Numbered from the stretch's first letter, positions 38,779-48,984 are shown. The stretch is DNA of 64,000 nt from Pseudomonas brassicacearum subsp. neoaurantiaca (GCF_013608025.1 NZ_VDLV01000010.1:323400-387399), one strand, 5' to 3'. Numbers and translations: made by a program. Notes: generated by a model from the letters alone, not told the origin.

Positions 38779-40616
38779 TTTTTGTGCTCCCGGTGGGTTT
38801 CTATGTGTCGCTTAGGTGTCATTACGTTGATGTTGTCAATATTATAAATCTCGCCGCCTAGATGGATATATTCTTTATGGTGTAGCTCATACTTGCTGCG
38901 ACTGCCGACGCGTTCAGATTTAATGACAATAGCTGACATTCCTCTTTTCATTAGTTCTAGATTGTATTGGTCAAACTGTTGCGAAAGTATCGGGTCAGCA
39001 GCAACCGCCCTCCAAAAGCTCTCCCGAAACTTTCTGAAATTCCTAAACTCCTTTCCCCTCAACTGATCCGCAATCTGCGACGAAATAGGTGCCCCTTCAC
39101 CTATCGATGCTGCATCCGTCCAGATTCCCGTAACGGGGGTTCCCGTCCCCAGCGCGACCCCAGGGTCTTGCCGCCGATCCCTGAACATGACGTACAGAGG
39201 CGCCAGGCCTGAGTCGATTGGGAAAACGAAGACATAATCGTCGAAGCTGTCTGCGGTAATTTCGGGGAAGGGATCGATCCTCCCCACGATGGGCGTTACC
39301 GATGCGCCTGTATGAACAGGTGGGGCGGGCGGTTCAGCGGGGAGCGTTGTGGAGTTGTTTCCGGGTTGAACGACCGGTGTCCAGGTCAAGGTCCTGGGTG
39401 GGGTGTCTTCAGTTGTCGCGGTGTAGAGGTTCTGTTCTTTGTTATAGGCAACCGCCACCACCCTGACTGTCGACGGATGAGTGACGCCGTCGGTGTTGAT
39501 CACGAGGATTTCGAACTGGCCGTCCGCCTCCGCTTGGGAAGTGAGGCGCACCGGCAAGTCAACGGCTCCGCCAATTGCCGCTATGGCGTGCAAGTCGTGG
39601 TGTTGTGTTGGCGTGAGTTCTGAAAGTGGCGTGCTTAACGCGTATCGCTCGGGTAACTCGCCATTGGCCAACTTGGAGGAATAGAGCAGCGCCCCGACCC
39701 CTGCCAGCGTCGCCCCTGCCAACGCAGTGAGCGACTCGACAGCCATGGCGACTGCGGCTCGTAGCGCAGCCCTGATAGCCAAGCTCGTTATCGGGCTTGT
39801 GTCCGCGTTGTTGCCGGCGGGGACGAGTACCGGTCCGGCTGCGGCGGTCGCGCCCGGAATGATGAACGCGCCAGCCAACTGGGCCTGGCGCAGAGCCTGT
39901 TCCTGAGCCAGGCGTTGGGCTTCGGCCCTTAGGGCAAGCGCTTCTCTTTCCTTGGTCTCCTTCGCTTTGCGAGCCGTTTCAGCGGCCAATTGTTGAGCTG
40001 CCTTCCTGGCCCGTTCCTGGGCTTGGGCGGCAGTCAACTTTTTCTGCATTTCGGCTTGCTGTTCATTCAACAACCGAATGGTTTGGGCCAGCAGTTTTGC
40101 TTCGTACGCTGCCTTATAAGAGGCCGTCCAAGACTTTATCGCGGCGCCGTTCGGGCGGATCGGCCTTTCCATGGCGCGGGCTTTTCGGTGGAACTCCGAT
40201 ACAGGTTTGCTGAGGGGATCGACGCCGAAAAACTGATTGGCAAGCGCTGTTTGCTGTTTTAGTTCAGCGGCCTTGCGCGCTAGAAGTTTGTGGCGCACGG
40301 CCAGTTCACGTGTAAGGGTATCTACAGGGGAACTTGAAGGGGGCGAGCCCTCCAGTCCAGCCGCCGTCAGTTCTTTCTCGATCGTTCTCGGAAGTTGCCG
40401 TGACTTGGTTTCATAATCCTTTTTTGCGCTTTTTGCAGTGTCCGTCACGGTGATATCAACCAGCGCTTCCACCGAGTCAAAACCACCGTGCTCAAACCCG
40501 GAATAAAAACTTCCGCCCCCGCCTGTCGGTCCGCCCGGTCCGCCCCCCTTATTGGAAGACGAACTTGGCGTCATGGGCCTGCCGTGGGTAACACGGATAT
40601 TTTTTTCTTGTGGCAT
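38775..40616 (-). CDS. S-type pyocin-like DNase bacteriocin
   Basis: 613-aa killer protein. A Gly/Ser-rich N-terminus, a long charged coiled-coil (about 130-245, many Ala-Gln-Lys-Glu), a hydrophobic Ala-rich patch (about 250-330), the S-type pyocin domain (near 340-500, with FPIDSGLAPLYVMFRDRR) and a C-terminal HNH DNase with KYELHHKEYIHLGGEIYNID and TPKRHIETHREHK. The HNH histidines match those of colicin E9. The ATG at 40616 follows AAGGAAG; the 30-residue upstream frame lacks such a site. Confidence 0.9.
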   Translation of the reverse strand: MPQEKNIRVTHGRPMTPSSSSNKGGGPGGPTGGGGSFYSGFEHGGFDSVEALVDITVTDTAKSAKKDYETKSRQLPRTIEKELTAAGLEGSPPSSSPVDTLTRELAVRHKLLARKAAELKQQTALANQFFGVDPLSKPVSEFHRKARAMERPIRPNGAAIKSWTASYKAAYEAKLLAQTIRLLNEQQAEMQKKLTAAQAQERARKAAQQLAAETARKAKETKEREALALRAEAQRLAQEQALRQAQLAGAFIIPGATAAAGPVLVPAGNNADTSPITSLAIRAALRAAVAMAVESLTALAGATLAGVGALLYSSKLANGELPERYALSTPLSELTPTQHHDLHAIAAIGGAVDLPVRLTSQAEADGQFEILVINTDGVTHPSTVRVVAVAYNKEQNLYTATTEDTPPRTLTWTPVVQPGNNSTTLPAEPPAPPVHTGASVTPIVGRIDPFPEITADSFDDYVFVFPIDSGLAPLYVMFRDRRQDPGVALGTGTPVTGIWTDAASIGEGAPISSQIADQLRGKEFRNFRKFRESFWRAVAADPILSQQFDQYNLELMKRGMSAIVIKSERVGSRSKYELHHKEYIHLGGEIYNIDNINVMTPKRHIETHREHKN

Positions 40617-41045
40617 GTCGACTTCCTTATCGATGCGTATAGGCAAATAGGCAGTGCGACTTGGATTGCCGGGAATAGTCGTTCCTGGCCTCAAATCGCG
40701 GAACAACTATGGCGTTAATTAAATAGGTTGGGCAGGTGAGCGTTTCCGACAGAGTTGTAGGAATCGAGAGTTTATTATCGAGAAACAACCTACAGATAAA
40801 ATTCGCTGCAAAAAACAGCGTAACCGCTCCATAAACTACACGTTCAAAGCTGCCAAGTGATGCTGGATATGCGTAGCTGCGTCGCGCATTGGGGCGCCTG
40901 CCACAAGCATCCTAGGTCGAAGATTACGAAGCCCTATTGCCGTGGAGTTGCCCGCATGTCCATTCTTCATATGAGCGAGGCTGCGCGGATAAAATGAGCC
41001 CTTTCGCTGCATCTGTCGGCAGAGAAAGGGCCCCAATAAATTGGA

Positions 41046-41276
41046 TCATGGTTGCTTGAATCCCGGCTTGCCATTGGCGGCGCGCCAGTTTTTCACTTTG
41101 CTTACTATTTCTTTCGGGCAGTCCTTGCCATCGTCTGGATAATAGATTAAGTCCGACCCAGCAGGGTGCTCTGATGTCCTTTTGAATTCTAGGATGGCGC
41201 CTATATGAGTCTCATCCGAGGGATAGTCTAAGTTGCAGATTCCTATTACAAATGCGAGAAATTCAGACTCTGTCAT
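41046..41276 (-). pseudogene. Second immunity gene with N-terminal frameshift
   Basis: 76 codons from an internal ATG at 41276 encode a normal Im-type core (TSEHPAGSDLIYYP, then NWRAANGKPGFKQP). The natural start at 41296, which overlaps the bacteriocin stop as ATGA, reads only MTRSITV before a stop because one base is missing compared with the first copy. If the internal ATG is used, an almost complete protein is made that retains the SDLIYYP face. Confidence 0.7.
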
Positions 41277-41292
41277 ACCGTTATCGAGCGGG

Positions 41293-41575
41293 TCATTGTT
41301 TGTGCTCTCGGTGGGTTTCGACGTGCCGCTTAGGCGTCATTACGTTGATATTGTCGAGGTTCACGTTCATGCGTAATAGCTGATAGCCCCTTCTTCATTC
41401 GAATTAGGTTGTGCTGATTAAATTGTTGCGAAAGTATCGGATCAGCAGCAACAGCCTTCCAAAACCTCTTTCTAAAGCCTTTAAAATTTCTAAACTTTCC
41501 CCCTCCCCTCAACTGATCCGCAATCTGCGACGCAATAGGTGCCCCTTCACCTATCGACGCTGCATCCGTCCAGAG
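41293..41575 (-). pseudogene. Truncated DNase-bacteriocin remnant
   Basis: Begins with codons for WTDAASIGEGAPIASQIAD, which match the intact bacteriocin near residue 505, then loses part of the HNH region: the LHHKEYIHLGGEIY segment is deleted with a frameshift and the frame returns at NLDNINVMTPKRH. No start or N-terminal domains remain. It cannot make an active DNase. Confidence 0.82.
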
Positions 41576-42124
41576 GTCTAAAACCGCGGAACAACTATGG
41601 CGTTAATCAAATAAGTTGGGCAGGTGAGCGTTTCCGACAAAGTTGTAGGAAACGAGAAATTTTTGTTTAGGAATAAACCCGCAATAAAAAAGGCCGCTGC
41701 AAAAGCAGCGGCCCAAGCGTGACGTTGTAAAGGAGCTACAAATCAACGTCAGTCGTACACGGGGACGATGGATCGATGTGCAATCCATCCGAATGACGGT
41801 GCGCCAGGCGCGAGGGACGCCGGGCGACTTGTGCCTGCAGGCCCGTTGCCCTGCAAGCCCGGCCAGCATAGGGATCGGGCACTGCGGGAAACAGCCCGGT
41901 TTCGGACATGCACTGTTGCGGTGCGCGCAACAGTCGCGAAGGTCGGCATTGCCCATGCGCGGCGTTGATGACCCATCATCCAGTCTGTTCATACTCCACG
42001 CAGAAGCCTTTGCCGCACGGGCTGTAATCCTTTTTAGGTACAGCGCGAATACCCCCTTGGTGCGCTTATCGCCCATGACGTGCGCAAGTAGGGTGAAGGC
42101 TCTGTCACTCACCGGGGAAGACGC
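41576..42124. other. Intergenic stretch before the DUF1302 gene
   Basis: About 550 bases with no credible gene. The left part (to 41712) is the copied upstream block of the bacteriocin. The rest has several small open frames on both strands without coding features. A GGGGAAG ribosome site for the DUF1302 gene lies at the right end. Confidence 0.5.
41683..41712 (-). terminator. Leftward Rho-independent terminator without an obvious gene
   Basis: GGCCGCTGC and GCAGCGGCC with an AAAA loop, followed on the minus strand by TTTTTTATT. It would stop leftward transcripts, yet no minus-strand gene is recognisable in the 410 bases upstream. A weaker relative at 40801-40820 suggests it was duplicated with the bacteriocin unit. 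Confidence 0.75.
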
Positions 42125-43924
42125 ATGACAACAATAACAATGCGCGCCATCTTCAAGCCGCAGGCGCTGGCCGTCGCGGTGGCCTTGGGTTGCTGTGCCC
42201 AGGCGCAGGCCGTTTCTTTCAACATTGGCGAAATCGAAGGTCAGTTTGACTCCTCGCTGTCCGTTGGCGCGAGCTGGGGCATGCGCGATGCCGACAAGGA
42301 TCTGGTCGGTACGGTCAACGGGGGCAGGGGGCAATCCTCCACCGGCGATGATGGACGATTGAACTTCAAGAAGGGCGAGACCTTTTCGAAAATCTTCAAG
42401 GGCTTGCACGACCTGGAGCTCAAGTACGGCGACACCGGTGTGTTCGTGCGTGGCAAGTATTGGTACGACTTCGAGCTCAAGGATGAAAACCGTGAGTTCA
42501 AGGACATCAGCGACAGCAATCGCAAAGAGGGCGCCAAGTCGTCAGGCGCGGAAATTCTCGATGCCTTCGTCTATCACAACTATTCCATCGCCGATTTGCC
42601 CGGCACCGTGCGCGCCGGCAAGCAGGTGGTCAGTTGGGGTGAAAGTACTTTCATCGGTAACTCTATCAACAGCATCAACCCGATCGACGTGTCCGCATTC
42701 CGCCGTCCGGGTGCGGAGATCAAGGAAGGCCTGATTCCGGTGAATATGTTGTTCGCCTCCCAGGGCTTGACCGACAAACTCACCATCGAAGGTTTCTACC
42801 AGTTGGAGTGGGACCAGACGGTCGTCGACAACTGCGGGACGTTCTTCGGTAACGATGTGGTGGCTGATGGTTGCACCAGCGGGTACACGGTGGGCAGCCC
42901 GGCGATTGCACCGTTCGTGCCGTTGACCCAGACCTTTGGTCAGGGCATCCAGGTGACTGACGAAGGCGTTGTCATTGCGCGTGGTGCTGACCGCGATGCG
43001 CGGGATTCCGGGCAATGGGGCACGGCGTTGCGTTGGCTCGGTGATGACACGGAGTACGGCTTGTACTTCATGAACTACCACAGCCGTACGCCGACCGTTG
43101 GAACCACTACGGCAGGCCTGTCCACATTGGCCGCGTTGCCTGGCATGATGCTGATTGCCGATGGGCTTGCACCCAACACCGGAGCGGGGCGGTCGCTGGC
43201 CCAAAGTGTCATGCTTGGCCGCGGTGGCTATTACCTTGAATACCCTGAAGACATCCGCCTGTACGGCGCAAGCTTCTCCACCACGCTGCCCACCGGCACC
43301 GCATGGACCGGCGAAATCAGCTATCGCCCCAACGCACCCGTACAGGTCAACACCAACGACCTGACCCTCGCCTTGGTGAACCCGATCGCCGGCGGCGCCG
43401 CATCCCCCATCGCCACTTCGGCAGGCGCCGACAACACCGGCTATCGCCGCAAGGAAGTCACCCAGGTCCAGAGCACCCTGACCCATTTCTTCGACCAGGT
43501 CCTGGGCGCCGATCGCCTGACTGTGGTGGGCGAGGCGGCGGTCGTGCACGTCGGTGGCCTCGAATCGAAGGACAAGCTGCGTTATGGCCGTGACTCGGTC
43601 TACGGCCAGTACGGCTTCAACGGCGACACCGACGGTTTCGTCACCTCGACGTCCTGGGGCTACCGTGCCCGGGCGATCCTCGACTACTCCAACGTCATCG
43701 GCGGAGTGAACTTCAAGCCCAACGTGTCCTGGTCCCATGACGTGGCCGGCTATGGCCCCAACGGTTTGTTCAACGAAGGCGCCAAGGCCATCAGCGTGGG
43801 TGTCGATGCCGATTACCGCAACACCTACACCGCCAGCCTGAGCTACACCGATTTCTTCGGCGGCGATTACAACGTTCTCGAAGACCGCGACTTCCTCGCG
43901 CTGAGCTTCGGCGTGAACTTCTGA
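42125..43924 (+). CDS. DUF1302 outer-membrane-like protein
   Basis: 599-aa protein with a signal peptide (QALAVAVALGCCAQAQA, cleaved near residue 29) and a beta-strand-rich body ending in the strand ALSFGVNF with a terminal Phe, as in outer-membrane barrels. DUF1302 proteins are widespread beside DUF1329 genes in proteobacteria that degrade sterols, aromatics or other hydrophobic compounds. It starts after GGGGAAGACGC and runs 22 bases before the DUF1329 gene. Confidence 0.88.
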   Translation: MTTITMRAIFKPQALAVAVALGCCAQAQAVSFNIGEIEGQFDSSLSVGASWGMRDADKDLVGTVNGGRGQSSTGDDGRLNFKKGETFSKIFKGLHDLELKYGDTGVFVRGKYWYDFELKDENREFKDISDSNRKEGAKSSGAEILDAFVYHNYSIADLPGTVRAGKQVVSWGESTFIGNSINSINPIDVSAFRRPGAEIKEGLIPVNMLFASQGLTDKLTIEGFYQLEWDQTVVDNCGTFFGNDVVADGCTSGYTVGSPAIAPFVPLTQTFGQGIQVTDEGVVIARGADRDARDSGQWGTALRWLGDDTEYGLYFMNYHSRTPTVGTTTAGLSTLAALPGMMLIADGLAPNTGAGRSLAQSVMLGRGGYYLEYPEDIRLYGASFSTTLPTGTAWTGEISYRPNAPVQVNTNDLTLALVNPIAGGAASPIATSAGADNTGYRRKEVTQVQSTLTHFFDQVLGADRLTVVGEAAVVHVGGLESKDKLRYGRDSVYGQYGFNGDTDGFVTSTSWGYRARAILDYSNVIGGVNFKPNVSWSHDVAGYGPNGLFNEGAKAISVGVDADYRNTYTASLSYTDFFGGDYNVLEDRDFLALSFGVNF

Positions 43925-43946
43925 TCTGGCTGACAAGGAAAACCCA

Positions 43947-45314
43947 ATGCGCAAGATGATCCTGCAATGCGGTGCCCTGGCCTTGAGCCTGCTGGCCGCG
44001 AACGTGATGGCGGCGGTGTCGCCGGAGGAAGCGAACAAACTGGGCACCAGCCTGACGCCGCTGGGCGCGGAGAAGGCCGGTAACGCCGATGGCTCGATTC
44101 CGGCCTGGACCGGCGGCATTGCGAAAAACGCCGGTGCAGTGGACAGCAAGGGCTTCCTGGCCGACCCGTTCGCCAACGAAAAACCGCTGTTCACCATCAC
44201 CGCCGCGACCGTGGACAAGTACAAGGACAAGCTGTCCGACGGCCAGGTCGCGATGTTCAAGCGCTACCCGGAGACCTACAAGATCCCGGTCTACCCGACC
44301 CATCGCAGCGTCGGCCTGCCGCCGGAAGTCTATGAAGCGGCCAAGCGCAGCGCGCTCAATGTGAACGCGATCAACGACGGCAACGGCCTGGCCAATTTCA
44401 CCGGCAACCGCTACTACGCGTTCCCGATTCCGAAGAACGGCGTTGAGGTGCTGTGGAACCACATTACCCGTTATCACGGCGGCAACCTGCGGCGAGTCAT
44501 CACCCAGGCCACGCCGCAGACCAACGGCAGCTTCACGCCGATCCGCTTTGAAGAAGAGATCGCCGTGCCGTTCCTGATCAAGGACGCCGACCCGGAAAAA
44601 GCCAGCAACGTGCTGACCTATTTCAAGCAGGAGGTGACAGCCCCGGCGCGCCTGGCCGGTAACGTGTTGCTGGTACACGAGACGCTTGACCAGGTGAAAG
44701 AGCCGCGCCTGGCGTGGATCTACAATGCCGGCCAGCGCCGCGTTCGTCGCGCCCCACAAGTGGCCTATGACGGCCCGGGGACCGCCGCCGATGGGTTGCG
44801 TACCTCCGACAACTTCGACCTGTTCTCCGGTGCGCCGGATCGTTACGACTGGAAACTGGTCGGCAAGAAGGAAATGTACATCCCGTACAACAGCTACAAA
44901 CTCGATTCGCCGAGCCTCAAGTATGACGACGTGATCAAGGCCGGCCACATCAACCAGGACCTGACTCGCTATGAGTTGCACCGGGTCTGGGAAGTGATCG
45001 GTACGGTCAAGCCCAGCGAGCGGCACATCTACGCCAAGCGCCACATGTACATCGACGAGGACAGCTGGCAGGCAGCGCTGGTGGACCACTATGACGGCCG
45101 CGGCCAGTTGTGGCGCGTCGCCGAAGGTCATGCCCAGTTCTACTACGACCATCAGAACCCGGGCTACACGCTTGAAGCGCTCTACGACATTATCGCTGGC
45201 CGCTACATTGCCCTGGGGATGAAAAACGAAGAGAAGCACGCCTACGTCTATGGCTTCGAGGCTCGGGCAGCCGACTACACCCCGGCGGCGCTGCGTTCGA
45301 GTGGGGTTCGCTAA
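43947..45314 (+). CDS. DUF1329 periplasmic protein
   Basis: 455-aa secreted protein (signal peptide to about residue 22, ANVMA) with a LolA/LolB-like fold as described for DUF1329. The mature part begins AVSPEEANKLGTSLTPLGA, typical of the family. It pairs with the DUF1302 gene, and together they are proposed to move hydrophobic compounds or lipids across the envelope; the cargo here is unknown. Confidence 0.88.
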   Translation: MRKMILQCGALALSLLAANVMAAVSPEEANKLGTSLTPLGAEKAGNADGSIPAWTGGIAKNAGAVDSKGFLADPFANEKPLFTITAATVDKYKDKLSDGQVAMFKRYPETYKIPVYPTHRSVGLPPEVYEAAKRSALNVNAINDGNGLANFTGNRYYAFPIPKNGVEVLWNHITRYHGGNLRRVITQATPQTNGSFTPIRFEEEIAVPFLIKDADPEKASNVLTYFKQEVTAPARLAGNVLLVHETLDQVKEPRLAWIYNAGQRRVRRAPQVAYDGPGTAADGLRTSDNFDLFSGAPDRYDWKLVGKKEMYIPYNSYKLDSPSLKYDDVIKAGHINQDLTRYELHRVWEVIGTVKPSERHIYAKRHMYIDEDSWQAALVDHYDGRGQLWRVAEGHAQFYYDHQNPGYTLEALYDIIAGRYIALGMKNEEKHAYVYGFEARAADYTPAALRSSGVR

Positions 45315-45326
45315 AGCGGCTGGCAC

Positions 45327-45371
45327 TGTGGCGAGGGAGCTTGCTCCCGCTGGACCGCGCAGCGGCCCCAA
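45327..45371. repeat. Single REP-like arm, GTGGCGAGGGAGC family
   Basis: One arm, GTGGCGAGGGAGCTTGCTCC, with half of the centre; no inverted partner follows. It sits after the DUF1329 gene. Confidence 0.75.
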
Positions 45372-45399
45372 TCGCCCTTAGGAGAAAATACGCAAACCG

Positions 45400-45432
45400 A
45401 AGACCGGCAGCCGAGCTGCCGGTCTTTTTTTT
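45400..45432 (+). terminator. Terminator after the DUF1302-DUF1329 pair
   Basis: AGACCGGCAG and CTGCCGGTCT form a 10-bp stem around CCGAG, followed by eight T. Confidence 0.93.
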
Positions 45433-45522
45433 ATGGCCGCCAATCAGCGCGCTGAATATTTCTCCTAAGGTGGTCGACAGAGGTCTAGGGTGATGGAACA
45501 ACAATAAAAGGGACCTCGCACA

Positions 45523-48075
45523 ATGACCGCCATGACTCCGTGTTCGGACCGTCCTGGGCTGTTGCCTCGCCTGTCTTCGACGCACGTGTCGCGCCGGTCG
45601 TTGAGCGAGCCCCTGTTGGCGTCCGAGGCACGAGTCAAGCTGCTTTGCGCGCCGGCAGGCAGCGGCAAGAGCGCATTGTTCGCCGAGTGTTTCCTCCAGG
45701 CGCCGGCGGAGTGCCGGTTGCATTGGCTGCCGCTGGCGGGCACGGCGATCGATGCCGCGCAATTGTGCGAATACCTGGCGCAAGCCCTTGGCCTGCCCGT
45801 CACGGATGAAGCAAGCCTGTCGGCCCATCTGGCCCGTTTGCAAACCCCCACCTGGCTGTTCCTCGACGATTATTGCCGGGTGCCCAATCCTGAGCTGGAC
45901 CAATTGCTCGACCGTTTGTTGAACGTCAGCAGTCCCGCGCTGCACCTGTGGCTCAATGGCCGCCGGCGTCCTCACTGCAACTGGCCGCGCCTGCTGCTCG
46001 ATGACGAACTGTACGAATTCGACGCGAAAGCCCTGGCGTTTGGTGTCGACGATGTCCAGCAGTTCCTCACTCATTTGCCGGGCCCGTTGGCGGCCCGCAC
46101 CGCTCGCGAAGTCATCCAGCGCAGCGGTGGGTGGTGTGCCGGGGTGCGCATCACATTGCTGGAGCGTTGTGAGTGGGCGCGTCGTCACGCCGCGCCGGGT
46201 CGTCCCGGTACCTTGCTCGATTACCTGGAATACGAATTGTTCGGCACCCTCACGCCCGAGTTGGCCCAGGCCTGGCGTGTGCTGGCGCATCTGCCGCGTT
46301 TCAATGCCCGGCTCTGCGAGCATCTGTTTGGTGACACCGTGGGGGCTGAGTGCCTTCCCCTGTTGCGGGACCTGGGCTGTTTTATCGAACCGTGGGAAGC
46401 GTCGTCGGACTGGCTGCAGATTTTCCCGCCGCTGGCCCGGCTGGTGCGTGATGAACCTTGGCCCCAGGGTCGTTCGTGGCACCGACGGGCCTGCCAGTGG
46501 TTCGCCGCCGAGCAGGATTGGCCCATGGCGTTCGAACAAGCCATGCAGGCCGAGGAATTCGAGGCCGCCGTCAGTTTTCTCCAGCATTTGAATTTCGAGC
46601 ATGTGTTGCAACGCAACAACGTCCAGCTCTTGCTGAACCTGCACGACCAGCAGGGTGAAGCGCTGTCGCTCGGGACGGCGCAATCGGTAGGCCTGGTGAC
46701 CACGGCCTTGATGTTTGCCGGACGTTTCGACCAGGCCGAGGCCTGCATCGAACAGTTGGTCAAATTCATGCCCCAGCCCCTGGCTTGCCAACAGCGACAG
46801 TTGATTGCCCGATGGCAGGTCCTGCGCGGATGGTTGCTGCATCTTCGGGGTGACGGCGAACAGGCCCGTGAACATTTTCTCCAGGCCCAGGCCAGCCTGG
46901 GCCCGGACGCCTGGTCGCTGCGGGTACTGTGCCTGATTGGTCAGACACAGCAGGCGTTACTGAAAGGCGAATTGGCTTCTGCACAATGGATCAATCGCCA
47001 GGCACTTTGCCTGGCGCGCGCGCAAGATTCTCTGGTATTTGAAGGCCTGCTCGAACTGGATCATGCCCAGATCCTGGAGCAACGGGGTGCTCCTCACCGG
47101 GCCGACCACCTGCTGGGTGCTGTCCAGGCATTGCTTGATAAGCCTGGGCAGGATTTTTCCGCGTTGCTGGGAAGAATCGCCCTGCGTCGTGGGCGACTGT
47201 CCTTGCGAATGGGCCTGGACGAGCAGGCCAACGAGCACTTTCAGGCGGGCCTGGAAACGGGGCTGCGCAACCAGGACAAACAGGTGCTCTATGGCTTTCT
47301 TGGCAAGGCCTGCCTCGCCGCCAACCAGGGCGATTATGGCGAGGCGTTCATGCAGCTTCGCGACGCCGAGCGCATCATGCAGCAGCGACACATTCCCGAT
47401 ACGGTGTACCGTGGTGTATTGCTGCAAACCAGTTGTCAGTTCTGGCTGCAACAGGGCCGCCCGGAACTGGCCCATGAGGTACTGACTCGCGTCTTGCGGC
47501 ATTTTTGCGGACCGCAGGCCAAGCAGGCGCCGCCCGCCACCCTGGAACTGATCCCGCATCTTGAATACCTGCTGGTGCTGACCGAGGTCTATCTGCACCG
47601 GGCACAGGACGCGCAGGCCCGTCTCACGGCCATGATCACCCAGGCGCAGCGCAGTGAAATGCATGGTCTGGAAACCGAGTTGTACCTCGCCCTTGCTGAG
47701 GTCGCTTGGTTGACCGGCGACCGCTCCCAGGCGCGTACGCTCTTGCAGGAAGGCCTGCAGCGTGTCGCCTGTTGGCGAGCGCAACAAGCCCTGCGCGAGC
47801 TGCGCTTGCGTCAGCCGGAACTGTTGCGCTGGTTTGAATCGGCCGGACAAATCGAGCAGCCACCCGCGCAGACCGAAGAGACCCTGCTCAGCCAGCGCGA
47901 GTTGGAAGTGCTGGAATTGATTGCCCAAGGTTATTCGAATCAACAGATCGCCGAGCAATTATTCATTTCATTGCACACCGTAAAAACACACTCGCGTCGA
48001 ATCCACAGCAAGTTGGGTGTACAGCGGCGTACGCAAGCGGTCGCCAAGGCGAAGGTGATGGGGGTCATGAATTAA
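45523..48075 (+). CDS. MalT-type LuxR-family regulator
   Basis: 850-aa large ATP-binding regulator (LAL/MalT class). The P-loop [14 protein letters not shown] is near residues 40-53, a second NTPase motif is WLFLDDYC, then a long helical repeat region, and a C-terminal LuxR helix-turn-helix at about 786-850 ([20 protein letters not shown] and [15 protein letters not shown]). It follows the DUF1302/DUF1329 pair on the same strand after a terminator and is probably their activator, as in other pseudomonads; no binding site is visible. Confidence 0.88.
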   Translation: MTAMTPCSDRPGLLPRLSSTHVSRRSLSEPLLASEARVKLLCAPAGSGKSALFAECFLQAPAECRLHWLPLAGTAIDAAQLCEYLAQALGLPVTDEASLSAHLARLQTPTWLFLDDYCRVPNPELDQLLDRLLNVSSPALHLWLNGRRRPHCNWPRLLLDDELYEFDAKALAFGVDDVQQFLTHLPGPLAARTAREVIQRSGGWCAGVRITLLERCEWARRHAAPGRPGTLLDYLEYELFGTLTPELAQAWRVLAHLPRFNARLCEHLFGDTVGAECLPLLRDLGCFIEPWEASSDWLQIFPPLARLVRDEPWPQGRSWHRRACQWFAAEQDWPMAFEQAMQAEEFEAAVSFLQHLNFEHVLQRNNVQLLLNLHDQQGEALSLGTAQSVGLVTTALMFAGRFDQAEACIEQLVKFMPQPLACQQRQLIARWQVLRGWLLHLRGDGEQAREHFLQAQASLGPDAWSLRVLCLIGQTQQALLKGELASAQWINRQALCLARAQDSLVFEGLLELDHAQILEQRGAPHRADHLLGAVQALLDKPGQDFSALLGRIALRRGRLSLRMGLDEQANEHFQAGLETGLRNQDKQVLYGFLGKACLAANQGDYGEAFMQLRDAERIMQQRHIPDTVYRGVLLQTSCQFWLQQGRPELAHEVLTRVLRHFCGPQAKQAPPATLELIPHLEYLLVLTEVYLHRAQDAQARLTAMITQAQRSEMHGLETELYLALAEVAWLTGDRSQARTLLQEGLQRVACWRAQQALRELRLRQPELLRWFESAGQIEQPPAQTEETLLSQRELEVLELIAQGYSNQQIAEQLFISLHTVKTHSRRIHSKLGVQRRTQAVAKAKVMGVMN

Positions 48076-48116
48076 CCGTTGACATCGCCTGCCTCGATAA
48101 CTTGCTGATCGAGATC

Positions 48117-48923
48117 TTACCGGGCTGCGTGATCTGACCCCGGGCTGGCCTCATAACCCATCCGCCAGCTCACGGCCCGGGTCGCCGCCAACAAGCGTTG
48201 CGCTGCCGGGCCGTTCTCATCGGCATGAAACAACGACGTCGGGCCGACAATGGTCATGACCGCCGTCACTTGGCCCATGGCGTTGAAAACCGGCGCGGAC
48301 AAGGCATCTACGCCGGGCATCAACAAACCGTGGACATGATGCAGGCCGCGTTGGCGGATGTGTTCGCACAGCGACGCGTAGGCCCGGTCGTCCGCCAGCG
48401 CATGGCCACGGGTGGCGCGGATTTCCTCGTCGCGCAATTCGACGGTTTCGCGCGCCGGCAGGTAGGCGCTGAAAACCAGGCCAGTGGATGAGCTGAGCAA
48501 TGGCAAGACCGAGCCCAGTTGCGTCACCACGGTGACGGCCCGTACGGCCGGCTCGATCCGCACCACGGTCGCGCCGTGGTTCCCCCACACCGCCAGGAAA
48601 CAGGTTTCGTTCAAATCGTCGCGCAACTCGGCCAAGGGCAGGGCGGCCACTTGCAGCACATCCATGCCATTCAAGGCCGCCAGCCCCACGCGCAAGGCCT
48701 CGCGCCCCAGGCCGTAGTGATTGGTGGCGGTGTTCTGTTCGGCGAATCCGCTGGCGATCAACGCCTGTAGATAGCGATGAACCTTGCTGGCCGGCATCTG
48801 CACGTGTTCGGCCAGGCGCGACAATGATGTGGAGGGGGACAGTTCGGCCAGCGCCTTGAGGATGTCGGTGCCGACCTCGGCCGAGCGGACTTTCTGTTTA
48901 CCGTTGCTGGGCAGGTTTTCCAT
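48117..48923 (-). CDS. hmgR: IclR-family repressor HmgR
   Basis: 268-aa IclR-type regulator with an N-terminal winged helix (about 18-80) and a C-terminal ligand domain. P. putida HmgR represses the homogentisate genes and responds to homogentisate. It is divergent from hmgA with a clear palindrome in between. The start MENLPSNGKQKVRS fits. Confidence 0.9.
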   Translation of the reverse strand: MENLPSNGKQKVRSAEVGTDILKALAELSPSTSLSRLAEHVQMPASKVHRYLQALIASGFAEQNTATNHYGLGREALRVGLAALNGMDVLQVAALPLAELRDDLNETCFLAVWGNHGATVVRIEPAVRAVTVVTQLGSVLPLLSSSTGLVFSAYLPARETVELRDEEIRATRGHALADDRAYASLCEHIRQRGLHHVHGLLMPGVDALSAPVFNAMGQVTAVMTIVGPTSLFHADENGPAAQRLLAATRAVSWRMGYEASPGSDHAAR

Positions 48924-48984
48924 GGAAGTGCGGGTCCGGAGGGCGAATGGGCGTCTTTATAGCTTGACGGTCGTCGTCGAGCAA

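Larger units (their letters stand above)
38434..40820 (-). repeat. Bacteriocin-immunity unit, intact tandem copy
   Basis: From the CGCATGTCCATTCTTC downstream block through immunity, bacteriocin and upstream block to a small hairpin near 40801-40820. The same order is found again at 40953-41712 with a large internal deletion. The conserved upstream block includes the stretch AACGCTCACCTGCCCAAC. Confidence 0.8.
40953..41712 (-). repeat. Second, collapsed bacteriocin-immunity unit
   Basis: A diverged copy of 38434-40820 that keeps the downstream hairpin, an immunity gene, the end of the DNase, and the upstream block (41577-41712), with about 1.6 kb between the DNase end and the upstream block deleted. 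The junction lies near 41573-41580. Confidence 0.8.

Noticed and set aside
40837..41036. Minus-strand frame next to the second bacteriocin copy
   Set aside because: It crosses the duplicated downstream hairpin and has no recognisable product.
41603..42409. Long minus-strand open frame of 268 codons
   Set aside because: It overlaps the DUF1302 start and the copied bacteriocin block, has no family features and reads like a shadow of the GC-rich opposite strand.
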